DNA of 64,000 nucleotides from Haloarcula vallismortis ATCC 29715 (GTDB lineage Archaea; Halobacteriota; Halobacteria; Halobacteriales; Haloarculaceae), in the NCBI RefSeq assembly GCF_000337775.1, contig NZ_AOLQ01000040.1, forward strand, positions 1 through 64,000, given 5' to 3'. Made by a program: the position numbers and the translations under genes. The stretch's first letter is position 1. Every line of letters begins with the position of its first letter. The notes below the pieces were generated by a model. It was given only the letters and a program-made list of their open reading frames with translations. It ran no database searches and was not told where the DNA came from. Below are positions 54,974 to 63,646 of this stretch, piece after piece.

Positions 54974-56163
54974 GTGACGGACCGCACAGACCGGGGCGTT
55001 CTCGCGGGCGTTATTTTTGCTGTGTTGCTGGCGCAGGTCTTGCTGTATCCGGGCGTCGACAGACTCGTCCAGACGCTGGGTGCGACGACAGACCTGAACG
55101 CGAGTATGTGGTTTCTCGCCGCTGAGTTCGGGGCGTTCGCGTTTTTGCCGGCGTGTGGGGCGTACTCAGCGACGCCACCGGACGGCGAACCCCGTACATT
55201 GCTGTCGGGGCGGGCGCGGGCGCAGTGCTGTACGCCCTCATCGCGTGGCTCCCCGGTGTTGCCTCGTTCCCGTTTGCCGGCGTGCTGGTCCTGCGAGCGC
55301 TTCAGGGTGGAGCCACCATCGCGGCGTTTTCGCTTTCGATGACGATGCTGATGGATCTGGGCGGCGGCCACGGCAAGAACATGGGGGCGGCGGGTATCGC
55401 AATCGGGAGCGGAACGGCCCTTGGTGCGCCACTTGGCGGCCAACTGTACGAGATTGGGACGACGCTGCCGCTGTACGTGGCGAGCGCGTTGTCGCTCGTC
55501 GTCGCCGTGGCTGCCCTGCTCGTGACCGACCGCGCACCGTCGGGCGGGCGGTCGGGGCTGGCCGCGACCGTCTCCGGGCTCAAACAGCGGCCGACGCTCG
55601 GCGTGCCCTATGCCTTCGGGTTCATCGACCGGCTCACCGCTGGCTTTTTCGCGCTCGTGGGAACCCTGTATTTCAGGGAGACGTTCGAGCTCGGGCCCGG
55701 CGAAACCGGCGTCATGCTGGCGCTGTTTTTCGCGCCGTTCGCCCTGCTACAGTACCCCTTCGGCGTGCTCTCGGACCGTATCGGTCGCACCGCCCCTATC
55801 GTCGCCGGGTCGGTGCTGTACGGCCTCACTGTCATCGGCGTCGGGCAGGCTCCGACGGTCACCATCGCTGGTGCGGGGATGGTGCTGACCGGCGTTATCG
55901 GCGCGCTGATGGCCCCGGCGACGATGGCGCTCGTGTCGGACCTCGCCGGCGAGACGGAGCGCGGGACCGCTATGGCCGGGTTCAACATCTTCGGCAGCGT
56001 TGGCTTCCTCGCCGGGATCCTCGTCGGTGGCACTGTTGCAGGGGCCTTCGGCTATTCGGCGGCGTTCCTCGTCGCCGGCGGAACAGAGGTCGTTCTCGCG
56101 GTGCTCGCGCTGCCCGGGCTGCTACGGCTTGAGAAGCCGACTGAGGATGCCGTCAGGGGCTAG
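54974..56163 (+). pseudogene. MFS transporter interrupted by a frameshift in a T-run
   Basis: The N-terminal part starts at GTG 54974 (TDRTDRGVLAGVIFAVLL, first span) and reads in one frame to about 55140. The rest of the protein, from VWGVLSDATGRRTPYI to the stop at 56163, is in another frame. The break is at TTTTT (55142-55146) in GCG-TTTTT-GCC: six Ts would restore AFFAGVWG and give a single 396-residue, 12-span transporter. Motif A (VLSDATGRRTP, VLSDRIGRTAP) is present in both halves. It may be a true mutation or phase-variable tract, or a sequencing error. The substrate is unknown. Confidence 0.8.
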
Positions 56164-58185
56164 CTACGACGCTTCGCGGACCTCGTCTAGCGCCGCGGGG
56201 TTCTCGATGCTGGACATATCGCCCAGGTCCTCGCCACGGTAGACGCCGGCAATCGCTCGGCGGATTATCTTCCCGCTCTGGGTCTTGGGGAACTCGTCGA
56301 CGAACAGCACCTCGCGAGGTCGGAACGGCTTGCCGAGTTCCTCGCCGACGGCCGCACGGATGTCGTCCCGGAGGTCGTCGCCGGGCTCGTAGCCGGGTTC
56401 AAGCACGGTGTAGAGAACGACGGCAGTACCGGTGGTGTCGTCCGGCGCACCGACGGCGGCGGCCTGATTGACGGCGTCGTGTTCCATCGCCGCCCCCTCG
56501 ACCTCCGCCGGCCCGACCTTCCGCCCGGCGACGTTGAGCACGTCGTCGGCCCGGCCGTGGAGGAACCAGAGGCCGTCCTCGTCTTTCTGCGCCCAGTCGC
56601 CGTGGTCCCACACGTCGTCCCAGGTCGACCAGTACTCGTGCAGGTAGCGTTCGTCGCCGCTCCACAGCGACTTCGTCATCGAGGGACAGGAGTCCCGGGC
56701 GACAAGATAGCCACGCTCGTGCGTGTCGGCGATGGATTCGCCGGCGGCATCGACGATGTCGATATTCATCCCCAGCCCCGGACCGCCCAGCGTGCAGGGC
56801 TTGAGCGACTGCGTCGGCATCGGCATCAGGAAACATCCCATAATCTCGGTCCCGCCGGAGATGTTGATGATGGGACAGTCCTCGTTGCCCACGTTCTCGT
56901 AGAACCACTGCCAGCTCTCGGGGTCCCAGGGTTCGCCAGTCGACCCCAACAGCCGCAGGCTGGAGAGGTCGTGGCCGTCCAGCCACTCGTCGCCTTTCTT
57001 CCGTAGCGCCCGGATCGCGGTCGGCGAGACGCCGAAGGTGGTGAGGTCGTGGCGGTCGATCATCTCCCAGAAGCGATCCGGCTCGGGGTGGTCCGGTGCT
57101 CCCTCGTACATGAAGACAGTCCCGCCGAAGGCGTGGTTGCCGAGCAGCGTCCACGGGCCCATCATCCAGCCGATATCGCTAACCCAGAAGAACCGGTCGC
57201 TTGGCTTGTGGTCGAAGCCGAAGTAAATCTCCTTGGCCGCCTGCATGAGCGCGCCGGCGTGCGTGTGGACGATGCCCTTCGGCTTGCCGGTCGTTCCAGA
57301 GGAGTACAGCAGCATCGACTCCTGATTGCTCGGGAGTTCCTTCGCCGCATACTCGTCGTCAGCGGTCTCGATAGCCTCGTCCCACCACTCGTCGCGACGG
57401 GTCCAGCGGATCGTCTCGTCGGGGTCGTCCGCGATGCCGAGGCGGTCGTAGACCACAGTGTGTTCGACTGGAGTTGTTCCGAGTTCGTCGCCGGCCTGTT
57501 CGATAGCCTCGTCGGCGCTCCCCTTGAGGTGGATTCCCGAGCCCCGGCGGTAAAAGCCGTCGCCGGTAAACAGGACGGAACACTCGGCGTCGGCGATGCG
57601 TGTCGCCGTCGCGTCGACGCCGAACCCGGAAAAGATTGGCACGGCGATTGCGCCGACCTTGAGACAGCCGTACAGTATTGACGCGACTTCGGGAACCATC
57701 GGCATATACAGGCCGACGGTGTCGCCGGTGCCGACGCCGACGGATTCCAGGTAGTTTGCTACCTTGCTGGCCTGCCGATTCAGTTCGTGATACGTGACTT
57801 CCCGCACGTCGCCGGGTTCGCCCTCCCAGATGAGCGCGACTGTGTTTCGGGTCGGGCTGTCCCGCGCTGCGTGGCGGTCCAAGACGTTGTGAGCCGCGTT
57901 GATTGTCCCGCCGGTGTACCAGTCAGTGAACTGTGGCCCCTCGCTGTTGTCTCTGACTTCGTCGTACGTTTCGAAGAACTCGATGTCGAGATACTCCGGA
58001 AGCAGGTCCCAGAACCACTCGACGCCGGAGTCGGGTTCGTCCGGTATGTCTGTGGTCGTTCGCTCGATGAGCTGGTCGTAGTTGTCGATGTCGTATTCCT
58101 GCATGAACTCCCAGACGTTCGTCGATTCGACGAACGCATGGCTCGGTTCGTGGACGATGGAGTCTACGTGGTTTTGTTCGCTCAT
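56164..58185 (-). CDS. AMP-forming acyl-CoA synthetase (acetyl-CoA-synthetase-like)
   Basis: The 673-residue enzyme has P-loop YSSGTTGKPKG (residues 294-304), GWMMGPWTLLG, ISGGTEIMG, and the C-terminal acyl-adenylation lysine in PKTQSGKIIRR. It has an ACS-type N-terminal cap (about 100 residues). It activates a short carboxylic acid with ATP and CoA. Possible substrates are acetate, propionate or acetoacetate. Its stop is one base from that of the convergent MFS gene. The adjacent SDR and Liv-type ABC genes suggest a short-chain acid uptake and use module, which is inference. Confidence 0.9.
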   Translation of the reverse strand: MSEQNHVDSIVHEPSHAFVESTNVWEFMQEYDIDNYDQLIERTTTDIPDEPDSGVEWFWDLLPEYLDIEFFETYDEVRDNSEGPQFTDWYTGGTINAAHNVLDRHAARDSPTRNTVALIWEGEPGDVREVTYHELNRQASKVANYLESVGVGTGDTVGLYMPMVPEVASILYGCLKVGAIAVPIFSGFGVDATATRIADAECSVLFTGDGFYRRGSGIHLKGSADEAIEQAGDELGTTPVEHTVVYDRLGIADDPDETIRWTRRDEWWDEAIETADDEYAAKELPSNQESMLLYSSGTTGKPKGIVHTHAGALMQAAKEIYFGFDHKPSDRFFWVSDIGWMMGPWTLLGNHAFGGTVFMYEGAPDHPEPDRFWEMIDRHDLTTFGVSPTAIRALRKKGDEWLDGHDLSSLRLLGSTGEPWDPESWQWFYENVGNEDCPIINISGGTEIMGCFLMPMPTQSLKPCTLGGPGLGMNIDIVDAAGESIADTHERGYLVARDSCPSMTKSLWSGDERYLHEYWSTWDDVWDHGDWAQKDEDGLWFLHGRADDVLNVAGRKVGPAEVEGAAMEHDAVNQAAAVGAPDDTTGTAVVLYTVLEPGYEPGDDLRDDIRAAVGEELGKPFRPREVLFVDEFPKTQSGKIIRRAIAGVYRGEDLGDMSSIENPAALDEVREAS

Positions 58186-58320
58186 TGCGTCAGTATTCCG
58201 TAGTGTTTGGTCGTCTGGTATAAACTGGTACCGCTGCCCGGCACACGATACCCGTGGGCCGGTCCGGTAGTCCGGTTCCGCACCGCCTGTGTGACACAGG
58301 GGCCGTTCATTTCTGCTGTC

Positions 58321-59190
58321 TCACTCGTACGTTTTTGTCATGCCGCCGTCGAACAGCAGGTCGCCGCCGTTGAGGTGGTCGGCGTGGGTCGAGAAGCCGA
58401 ACACGAAAAGGTTCGCCACGTCGACCGGGTCCATCATCTCCTTGACCCGGGCCTGCCCCAGCATCACGTCGTCGATGACTTCATCGACGCTGATACCCCG
58501 TTGTTCGGCGGTGTCGGGGATCTGGTCGACGACGAGCGGCGTCTTGACGTAGCCCGTACTGATGGAGAACCCACGAAGGCCGTCGCCGCCCTCGGCGGCG
58601 ATAGACTGCGTCAGCCCCCGCAGGCCGAACTTCGAGACGTTGTAGGCCACCTTATCAGAGGTGACGTAGTGGCCGTGGACCGACGCCATGTTGCCGATGG
58701 CCCCCACGCCGTCGTCAGTCCCGCGGATGTGGGGGATGACGCGCTTCGAGAGCGCGAGCGGGGCGCGAAGCATTACGTCGTGCATCTGATCGTACTTCTC
58801 CATCGGGAAGTCTTCGATGGCGTCGATGTGCTGGAGGCCGGCGATGTTGGCGAGGTAGCGAACCGTGCCGTGAGAAGCCGCGGTCTCGACGATGGTCTCG
58901 ATGTCCGCATCATTCGCGAGGTCGCCGGTCACTGTCTCGACGGTCCCGTCGAGGTCGAGGCCCGCCGCCGTGTCCGCGACTTCGGCGAGGCCGTCCGCGT
59001 CGATGTCCGTCGCGACGGCGGTCACCCCGTTGGCGGCCATTGCCAGCGCCGTCGCCCGACCGATGCCAGACCCACCACCGGTCACCAGACAGACGGTGTC
59101 GCTCGTGTAGTGGTCGTCGTCGACGAACAGGATCGAGGACTCGTCGATTGGCTCGACTTCGAGCCGTTCGTGAGAGGTGCTGGATGCCAT
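58321..59190 (-). CDS. SDR, 3-hydroxybutyrate-dehydrogenase-like
   Basis: The 289-residue SDR has GGGSGIG (residues 38-44), the D62 acidic residue after strand 2 (NAD preference), ANIAGLQHIDAIEDFP, the serine in NMASVHG (S170), and YNVSK (Y183-K187). The segments AGLQH and GYVKTPLVVDQIPD resemble bacterial 3-hydroxybutyrate dehydrogenases. It has about 30 extra residues at the N-terminus. The flanking acyl-CoA synthetase gene supports a role in 3-hydroxybutyrate or polyhydroxybutyrate metabolism, not proven. It is divergent from the ABC operon. Confidence 0.82.
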   Translation of the reverse strand: MASSTSHERLEVEPIDESSILFVDDDHYTSDTVCLVTGGGSGIGRATALAMAANGVTAVATDIDADGLAEVADTAAGLDLDGTVETVTGDLANDADIETIVETAASHGTVRYLANIAGLQHIDAIEDFPMEKYDQMHDVMLRAPLALSKRVIPHIRGTDDGVGAIGNMASVHGHYVTSDKVAYNVSKFGLRGLTQSIAAEGGDGLRGFSISTGYVKTPLVVDQIPDTAEQRGISVDEVIDDVMLGQARVKEMMDPVDVANLFVFGFSTHADHLNGGDLLFDGGMTKTYE

Positions 59191-59313
59191 TCAGTCACAC
59201 GTTCTCCAGACACGCCCGAATAGGGGCGGGTTGACATGTATACCCGATTGGCTGCTGCGACGGACCCGCAGTCCGACGCGAGAACGCCGCTCCGCTGTTT
59301 CACCGGCTTCCGT

Positions 59314-59342
59314 GGTTTACGTGTAAACCTCCCGTTATTCGG
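59314..59342. promoter_or_regulatory. Palindrome and adjacent hairpin upstream of the Liv-type operon
   Basis: GGTTTAC-GT-GTAAACC at 59314-59329 is a perfect 7-bp inverted repeat. It is followed by CCCG-TTATT-CGGG at about 59332-59344. It lies between the divergent SDR (start 59190) and the binding-protein gene (start 59438). Such symmetry is typical of a dimeric repressor or activator site that could control both genes. Confidence 0.55.
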
Positions 59343-59437
59343 GGGTTACGTCGGAAGCATCAGCTATCCCTGTGAGCGTGGCACACACCACGTGACCAGA
59401 CAGCCCAGACTCGTCCGGGCGTCGTTGGGACATACCT

Positions 59438-60787
59438 ATGAAACGAACGACAACGGACCATGACAGCGAAGGTATCGGCAGACGACAACTGCTCTCCGCG
59501 GTCGGTGGCTCAGCCGTCGCCGCAGCGCTCGCCGGCTGCTCGACACTGCTAAGCGACGGCGAGGCGGCAGACCAGGGCGGGCAGTCCGGTGGCGGAATTT
59601 CAGACGAACCGATACAGGCCGGGCTGTTGACCTTCACCCGCGGCGCGCCGGGCGTCCTCGGGATTCAGGCACAGCGCGGGGCCGAACTCGCAGTCCAGCG
59701 CATCAACGAAGCGGGCGGTATCGGTGGGCAACGCGAAATCGAACTGGACGTGGTCAACGAGGGGTCGAATCCGCTCGACAGCTACAACCAGTTCATCGAG
59801 GAGGGGAAAGAGGTCACCTTCGGCCCGATTTCCAGCGGTACGCACAGCCAGATCGCTCCGGAGGTCGAGAAAAACGAGGTCATCAACCTCGGGACCGACG
59901 GAACGGTGACGACGCTGTACGAGGAGACTGTCCCCGACCCGACCTACTCCTTCCGCTTCCAGAACTACGACATCATGGAGGTGGTGACGATGGCCCGGGA
60001 AGCCGTCCAGCGGGTCGGCGCGGACAACATCTCGACCGTCGCCGGCGTCAACCCCGGCTACTCCTTCGGCGAGGACGAGATGCGGGTGTTCACGCAGGCC
60101 ATCCAGCAGCTCACTGACGCCGAAATCGTCTACGAGGGGTTCCCGGAACTGGGGGCCAGCGACATGGCGAACCACATCACCTCCATCAACAACGAGGAGC
60201 CGGACGTGACCTTCTCGAGTCTATGGGGCGGCGACGTGACGACGTTCGTCCGGCAGGCCAGCGCGAACAACATGTTCGAGAACACGACGGTGTTCGGGAC
60301 GACGCTGTACAGCGCGGCCGGCGACGTCCCGGCTGATGCGCTGGCCGGGACGGACATCTACTCCGGCTCTCGCAACTACTACTGGGGCCTGCCGGCGCTC
60401 GGGAACTGGCAGCCCGGCCGCGAACTGTTCGACGCCGCGACACAGCAGGAGGGCGTAACGGTCCCGACGGCCCACTACATGAGCGGGTACGGCGCGGTCA
60501 CCGCCTGGGCGACGGCCGTCGAGAAGGCTATCGACCTGCTGGGCACCTACCCCAGTCAGGAGCAGATCGCCCAAGTGCTGGAGGGTCACGGCTTCTTCAC
60601 GCCAGCAGGCTATCACAACATCGCCGAGGACCACCAGGGGGCGTCGAACTCCTTCGCCGGGCAGATGGTGTACGACGACGACCTCGGCGCGGCCAGGCTC
60701 GAGGACGTGAACACCTACCCGGCGACCGAAACCGCGCCGCCGCCAGGCGTCACCGGGAGCGACTGGCTGGACAGCTGGAGCGCCTGA
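59438..60787 (+). CDS. livK: Liv-type ABC substrate-binding lipoprotein
   Basis: The 449-residue protein has a twin-arginine motif GRRQLLS (residues 14-20) and lipobox LAGC with C34, so it should be exported folded and lipid-anchored. The fold is Peripla_BP_6: QAGLLTFTRGAPGVLGIQAQ, ELAVQRINEAGGIGGQ and GPISSGTHSQIAPEVEKNE. It belongs with the two permeases and two ATPases downstream, starting 9 bases later. The ligand may be branched-chain amino acids, amides or short organic acids; the acyl-CoA synthetase next door favours acids. Confidence 0.9.
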   Translation: MKRTTTDHDSEGIGRRQLLSAVGGSAVAAALAGCSTLLSDGEAADQGGQSGGGISDEPIQAGLLTFTRGAPGVLGIQAQRGAELAVQRINEAGGIGGQREIELDVVNEGSNPLDSYNQFIEEGKEVTFGPISSGTHSQIAPEVEKNEVINLGTDGTVTTLYEETVPDPTYSFRFQNYDIMEVVTMAREAVQRVGADNISTVAGVNPGYSFGEDEMRVFTQAIQQLTDAEIVYEGFPELGASDMANHITSINNEEPDVTFSSLWGGDVTTFVRQASANNMFENTTVFGTTLYSAAGDVPADALAGTDIYSGSRNYYWGLPALGNWQPGRELFDAATQQEGVTVPTAHYMSGYGAVTAWATAVEKAIDLLGTYPSQEQIAQVLEGHGFFTPAGYHNIAEDHQGASNSFAGQMVYDDDLGAARLEDVNTYPATETAPPPGVTGSDWLDSWSA

Positions 60788-60796
60788 TACCGAGCC

Positions 60797-61741
60797 ATGG
60801 CAGTCTCAGCTACAGCCGCGCTCGTCCAGACGCTCAACGGCATCCAGTTCGGGTTCATCCTGTTTATGATCGCTTCGGGGCTGACCGTCATTCTGGGGAT
60901 TCTGGATGTCCTGAACCTGGCCCACGGGGAACTGTTCTCACTGGGCGCGTACACCGCTATCGGCGTGTTCGGGTTCATCATCGGCGTCATCGGCCCACCG
61001 GGCGGTGGCGTCGTCGGCACCGTCGTGTTCGTCCTCGCGGTCATCGCCGCCGTCCTCGTCACGGCGGCTATTCTCCTTCCCGTGGGAACCATCTTCGAGG
61101 CGGTGTTCCTCCGGCAGATCTACGACCGCGACCAGGTGTACCAGCTCGTCTTGACCTTCGCTCTCTTGCTCATCCTGCTGGACGTCAAGAAGTTCATCTG
61201 GGGAGACAGCTCGATACGGACCGACGCTGTCTACAGTGCTATCAACACGATCCCGACGAGCGAACTCGTCGGCCTGAACTACCCGACCTACAACGTGTTC
61301 GTCATCCTCGTCGGCTCGGCCGTCGTCGCGGGCCTGTTCTGGTTCTTCGAGCGCACGAAGACCGGGCGCATCATCCGCGCGACGGCCATCGACCGCGAGA
61401 TGGCGACCGCTATCGGCGTCAGCACCGACCGCGTGTTCACGCTTGTGTTCGCACTCGGGGCGTTCCTCGCCGGCTTTGCGGGGGCGATGGCGGTGCCGCC
61501 GACGTCGGCGACGCTGGAGATGGGTACCAATCCGCTGGTGCTCTCCTTCGTCGTCATCGTCATCGGCGGCCTCGGCAGCCTCCGTGGCGCGTTCGTCGGC
61601 GCGCTCTTGGTCGGCGTCATACGGAGCTGGATGATCACGCTGTACCCACCAGGCGAGATTGCGGCCCCCTTCGCAATCATGGCACTCATCCTGCTGGTCA
61701 AGCCTGAAGGCCTGTTCGGAACGTGGGGTGAGACGGCATGA
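60797..61741 (+). CDS. livH: Liv-type ABC permease (LivH)
   Basis: The 314-residue permease has about eight membrane spans. The LivH signature (LNGIQFGFILFMIASGLTVI, then LNLAHGELFSLGAY) is clear at residues 14-52. The coupling loop (TAIDREMATAIGVSTDRVF) is near residue 195, and IGGLGSLRGAFVGALLVG near the end is typical. The stop overlaps the start of the next permease gene (ATGATG). Confidence 0.94.
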   Translation: MAVSATAALVQTLNGIQFGFILFMIASGLTVILGILDVLNLAHGELFSLGAYTAIGVFGFIIGVIGPPGGGVVGTVVFVLAVIAAVLVTAAILLPVGTIFEAVFLRQIYDRDQVYQLVLTFALLLILLDVKKFIWGDSSIRTDAVYSAINTIPTSELVGLNYPTYNVFVILVGSAVVAGLFWFFERTKTGRIIRATAIDREMATAIGVSTDRVFTLVFALGAFLAGFAGAMAVPPTSATLEMGTNPLVLSFVVIVIGGLGSLRGAFVGALLVGVIRSWMITLYPPGEIAAPFAIMALILLVKPEGLFGTWGETA

Positions 61742-62889
61742 TGCCGGAGCGCGTCGACCGCGACGGGACGCCGGCGTATCGCTTCCTCGGGGTTGAAATG
61801 ACCCGTCGGGAGGCTGCCTTCCTCGGCCTCGGGGTCGTGTTCCTGTTCGTCATTCCCGACATCGCGGGCCTCTCCGACAGCCTCCAGCTCAGCGTCATCC
61901 ACCAGGGCCTGCTGTTTGGCTTCGCGGCGGTCGGCCTGAACCTCCTGCTTCGGCACACGAAACTCACGTCGTTCGGCCACGCGGCCTTCTTTGGCACCGG
62001 CGCGTACGCGACCGCAGTCCTCGCACGGTATGCGGGCGTCCAGAGCGTCGGCCTGCTGTTGCTCGGCGCTATCGCGGCAGCGACGGTGATGGCGGCCATC
62101 ATCGGGGCGCTGTCGCTACGACACACGGGGCTGTACTTCGCTCTCCTGACGCTGGCGTTCGGCCAGCTTCTGTATGCCATCGCACTCGGCCAGAGCGCAC
62201 TCGGCGGAAGCGACGGACTGCCGATTCGGCCCGGTCCCGCCAATCAGCCGCTCCTGTTCGGAACCGCGTTCAGCCCGGACGTGTACCAGGTGCTCACCTA
62301 CTACCTGACAGTGGTCGTCATCCTCATCGGCCTGTTTGTGATGTACCGCATCACGCAGTCGCCGTTCCGCAACGCGCTTGACGCCATCGGACAGGAACGG
62401 ACCCGGGCGCGGTTCATCGGCCTGCCGGTCCGCCGCTACGTCTGGGCCGCGTTCGTCATCTCGGGCATCTACGGCGGCGTCGCGGGCGGGCTGTACGCCG
62501 TCGTCCGCCAGTACGTCCGCCCGGAGGGGACGCTGTTTTTCCTCCGGTCGGGCGACATCCTGTTCATGGCGATTCTGGGCGGGTTCCGGACGCTGGTCGG
62601 TCCGCTCATCGGCGGTGTCGTCCTCATTTTCCTGCAGGACGTGGGTCAGGACGTTACTCAGTACTACGAGTTCCTGACTGGCGTAGTGCTCCTGATACTG
62701 GTGTATGGCTTCCCGCGGGGCATCGTCGGGTCACTCCGGTCCGGCGGCATCGTCAACACGCGGCTCGGTGAACTCCGCCGGGAACCGTCCGTCCTGTCGA
62801 CGTGGGGTCGGACCGCCGTGCAGTCGATAGAACGGAAGGTGACAGCGGCGCTGACCAGCCTGCGGATAATCCTCTTTGGAGTCGACTGA
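61738..62889 (+). CDS. livM: Liv-type ABC permease (LivM)
   Basis: The 383-residue permease has about nine spans. It has the LivM features GLNLLLRHTKLTSFGHAAFFG (about residue 65), SLRHTGLYFALLTLAFGQ, ALDAIGQERTRARFIGLPV (coupling loop), and GGFRTLVGPLIGGVVL. Two ATGs sit side by side (61738 and 61741); either start is possible. The C-terminal 60 residues beyond the last span are basic and not seen in all family members. Confidence 0.93.
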   Translation: MMPERVDRDGTPAYRFLGVEMTRREAAFLGLGVVFLFVIPDIAGLSDSLQLSVIHQGLLFGFAAVGLNLLLRHTKLTSFGHAAFFGTGAYATAVLARYAGVQSVGLLLLGAIAAATVMAAIIGALSLRHTGLYFALLTLAFGQLLYAIALGQSALGGSDGLPIRPGPANQPLLFGTAFSPDVYQVLTYYLTVVVILIGLFVMYRITQSPFRNALDAIGQERTRARFIGLPVRRYVWAAFVISGIYGGVAGGLYAVVRQYVRPEGTLFFLRSGDILFMAILGGFRTLVGPLIGGVVLIFLQDVGQDVTQYYEFLTGVVLLILVYGFPRGIVGSLRSGGIVNTRLGELRREPSVLSTWGRTAVQSIERKVTAALTSLRIILFGVD

Positions 62890-62890
62890 T

Positions 62891-63646
62891 ATGCTCGAAG
62901 CACGCAATCTACGGAAGTCCTTCGGTGAACTGGTCGCGACTGACGACATCACGCTTGAGTTCGGCAAAGAGGAGGGCGAACTCGTCTTCATCGTCGGCCC
63001 GAACGGGGCCGGGAAGACGACGTTCATCAACCTCCTGACGGGCTTTCTCTCGCCGGACGAGGGCTCAATCATCCTCGACGGTGACGACATCACCGGGATG
63101 TCGGCAAACGGGCGGGTCGACGCCGGCATCGCCCGGAGCTTCCAGGTCGTCAAGGTGTTCGAGGAGATGACGGTCCGAGAGAACCTTCGGACGGTCGTGC
63201 TGACTGAACAGGGCAAGACGTGGAGCCTCTTCTCGATGGCTGACGGCCACGAAGATGTGGAGGCGCAGGTCGAAGACCTGCTTGAGAAGTTCCGTCTGGA
63301 AGACGCCGCCGACACCGTCGCCGAGGAACTCCCCCACGGCGACCGGAAACTGCTCGACGTGGCGATGTCCTTCGGCCTCGACCCGGATTATCTCCTGCTC
63401 GACGAGCCGACTTCCGGGGTGTCGACCCGCGAAAAGGAGTACGTCATCGAGACGATTGTCGAGGTCGGCCGAGCAGAGGGCGTGACGACAGTGACCATCG
63501 AGCACGACATGGACATCGTCACGGAGTACGCCGACCGCGTCGTCGCCCTCCATCAGGGGGCCGTCCACGGGGTCGGCCCGCCGACGATGCTGGAAACCGA
63601 CGACGAACTCCGGCGGCTCCTCTTGGGGGTGGGCGAAGATGAGTAG
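62891..63646 (+). CDS. livG: Liv-type ABC ATP-binding protein (LivG)
   Basis: The 251-residue ATPase has Walker A VGPNGAGKTTFINLLTG (about residues 35-51). IARSFQVVKVFEEMTVREN contains the Q-loop, and LLLDEPTSGVS is the Walker B and D-loop. The ABC signature is unusual: EELPHGDRKLLDVAM, with PHGD in place of the common LSGGQ-like sequence, as often in LivG. The ATG at 62891 is one base after the livM stop. It overlaps the livF start by 8 bases. Confidence 0.94.
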   Translation: MLEARNLRKSFGELVATDDITLEFGKEEGELVFIVGPNGAGKTTFINLLTGFLSPDEGSIILDGDDITGMSANGRVDAGIARSFQVVKVFEEMTVRENLRTVVLTEQGKTWSLFSMADGHEDVEAQVEDLLEKFRLEDAADTVAEELPHGDRKLLDVAMSFGLDPDYLLLDEPTSGVSTREKEYVIETIVEVGRAEGVTTVTIEHDMDIVTEYADRVVALHQGAVHGVGPPTMLETDDELRRLLLGVGEDE

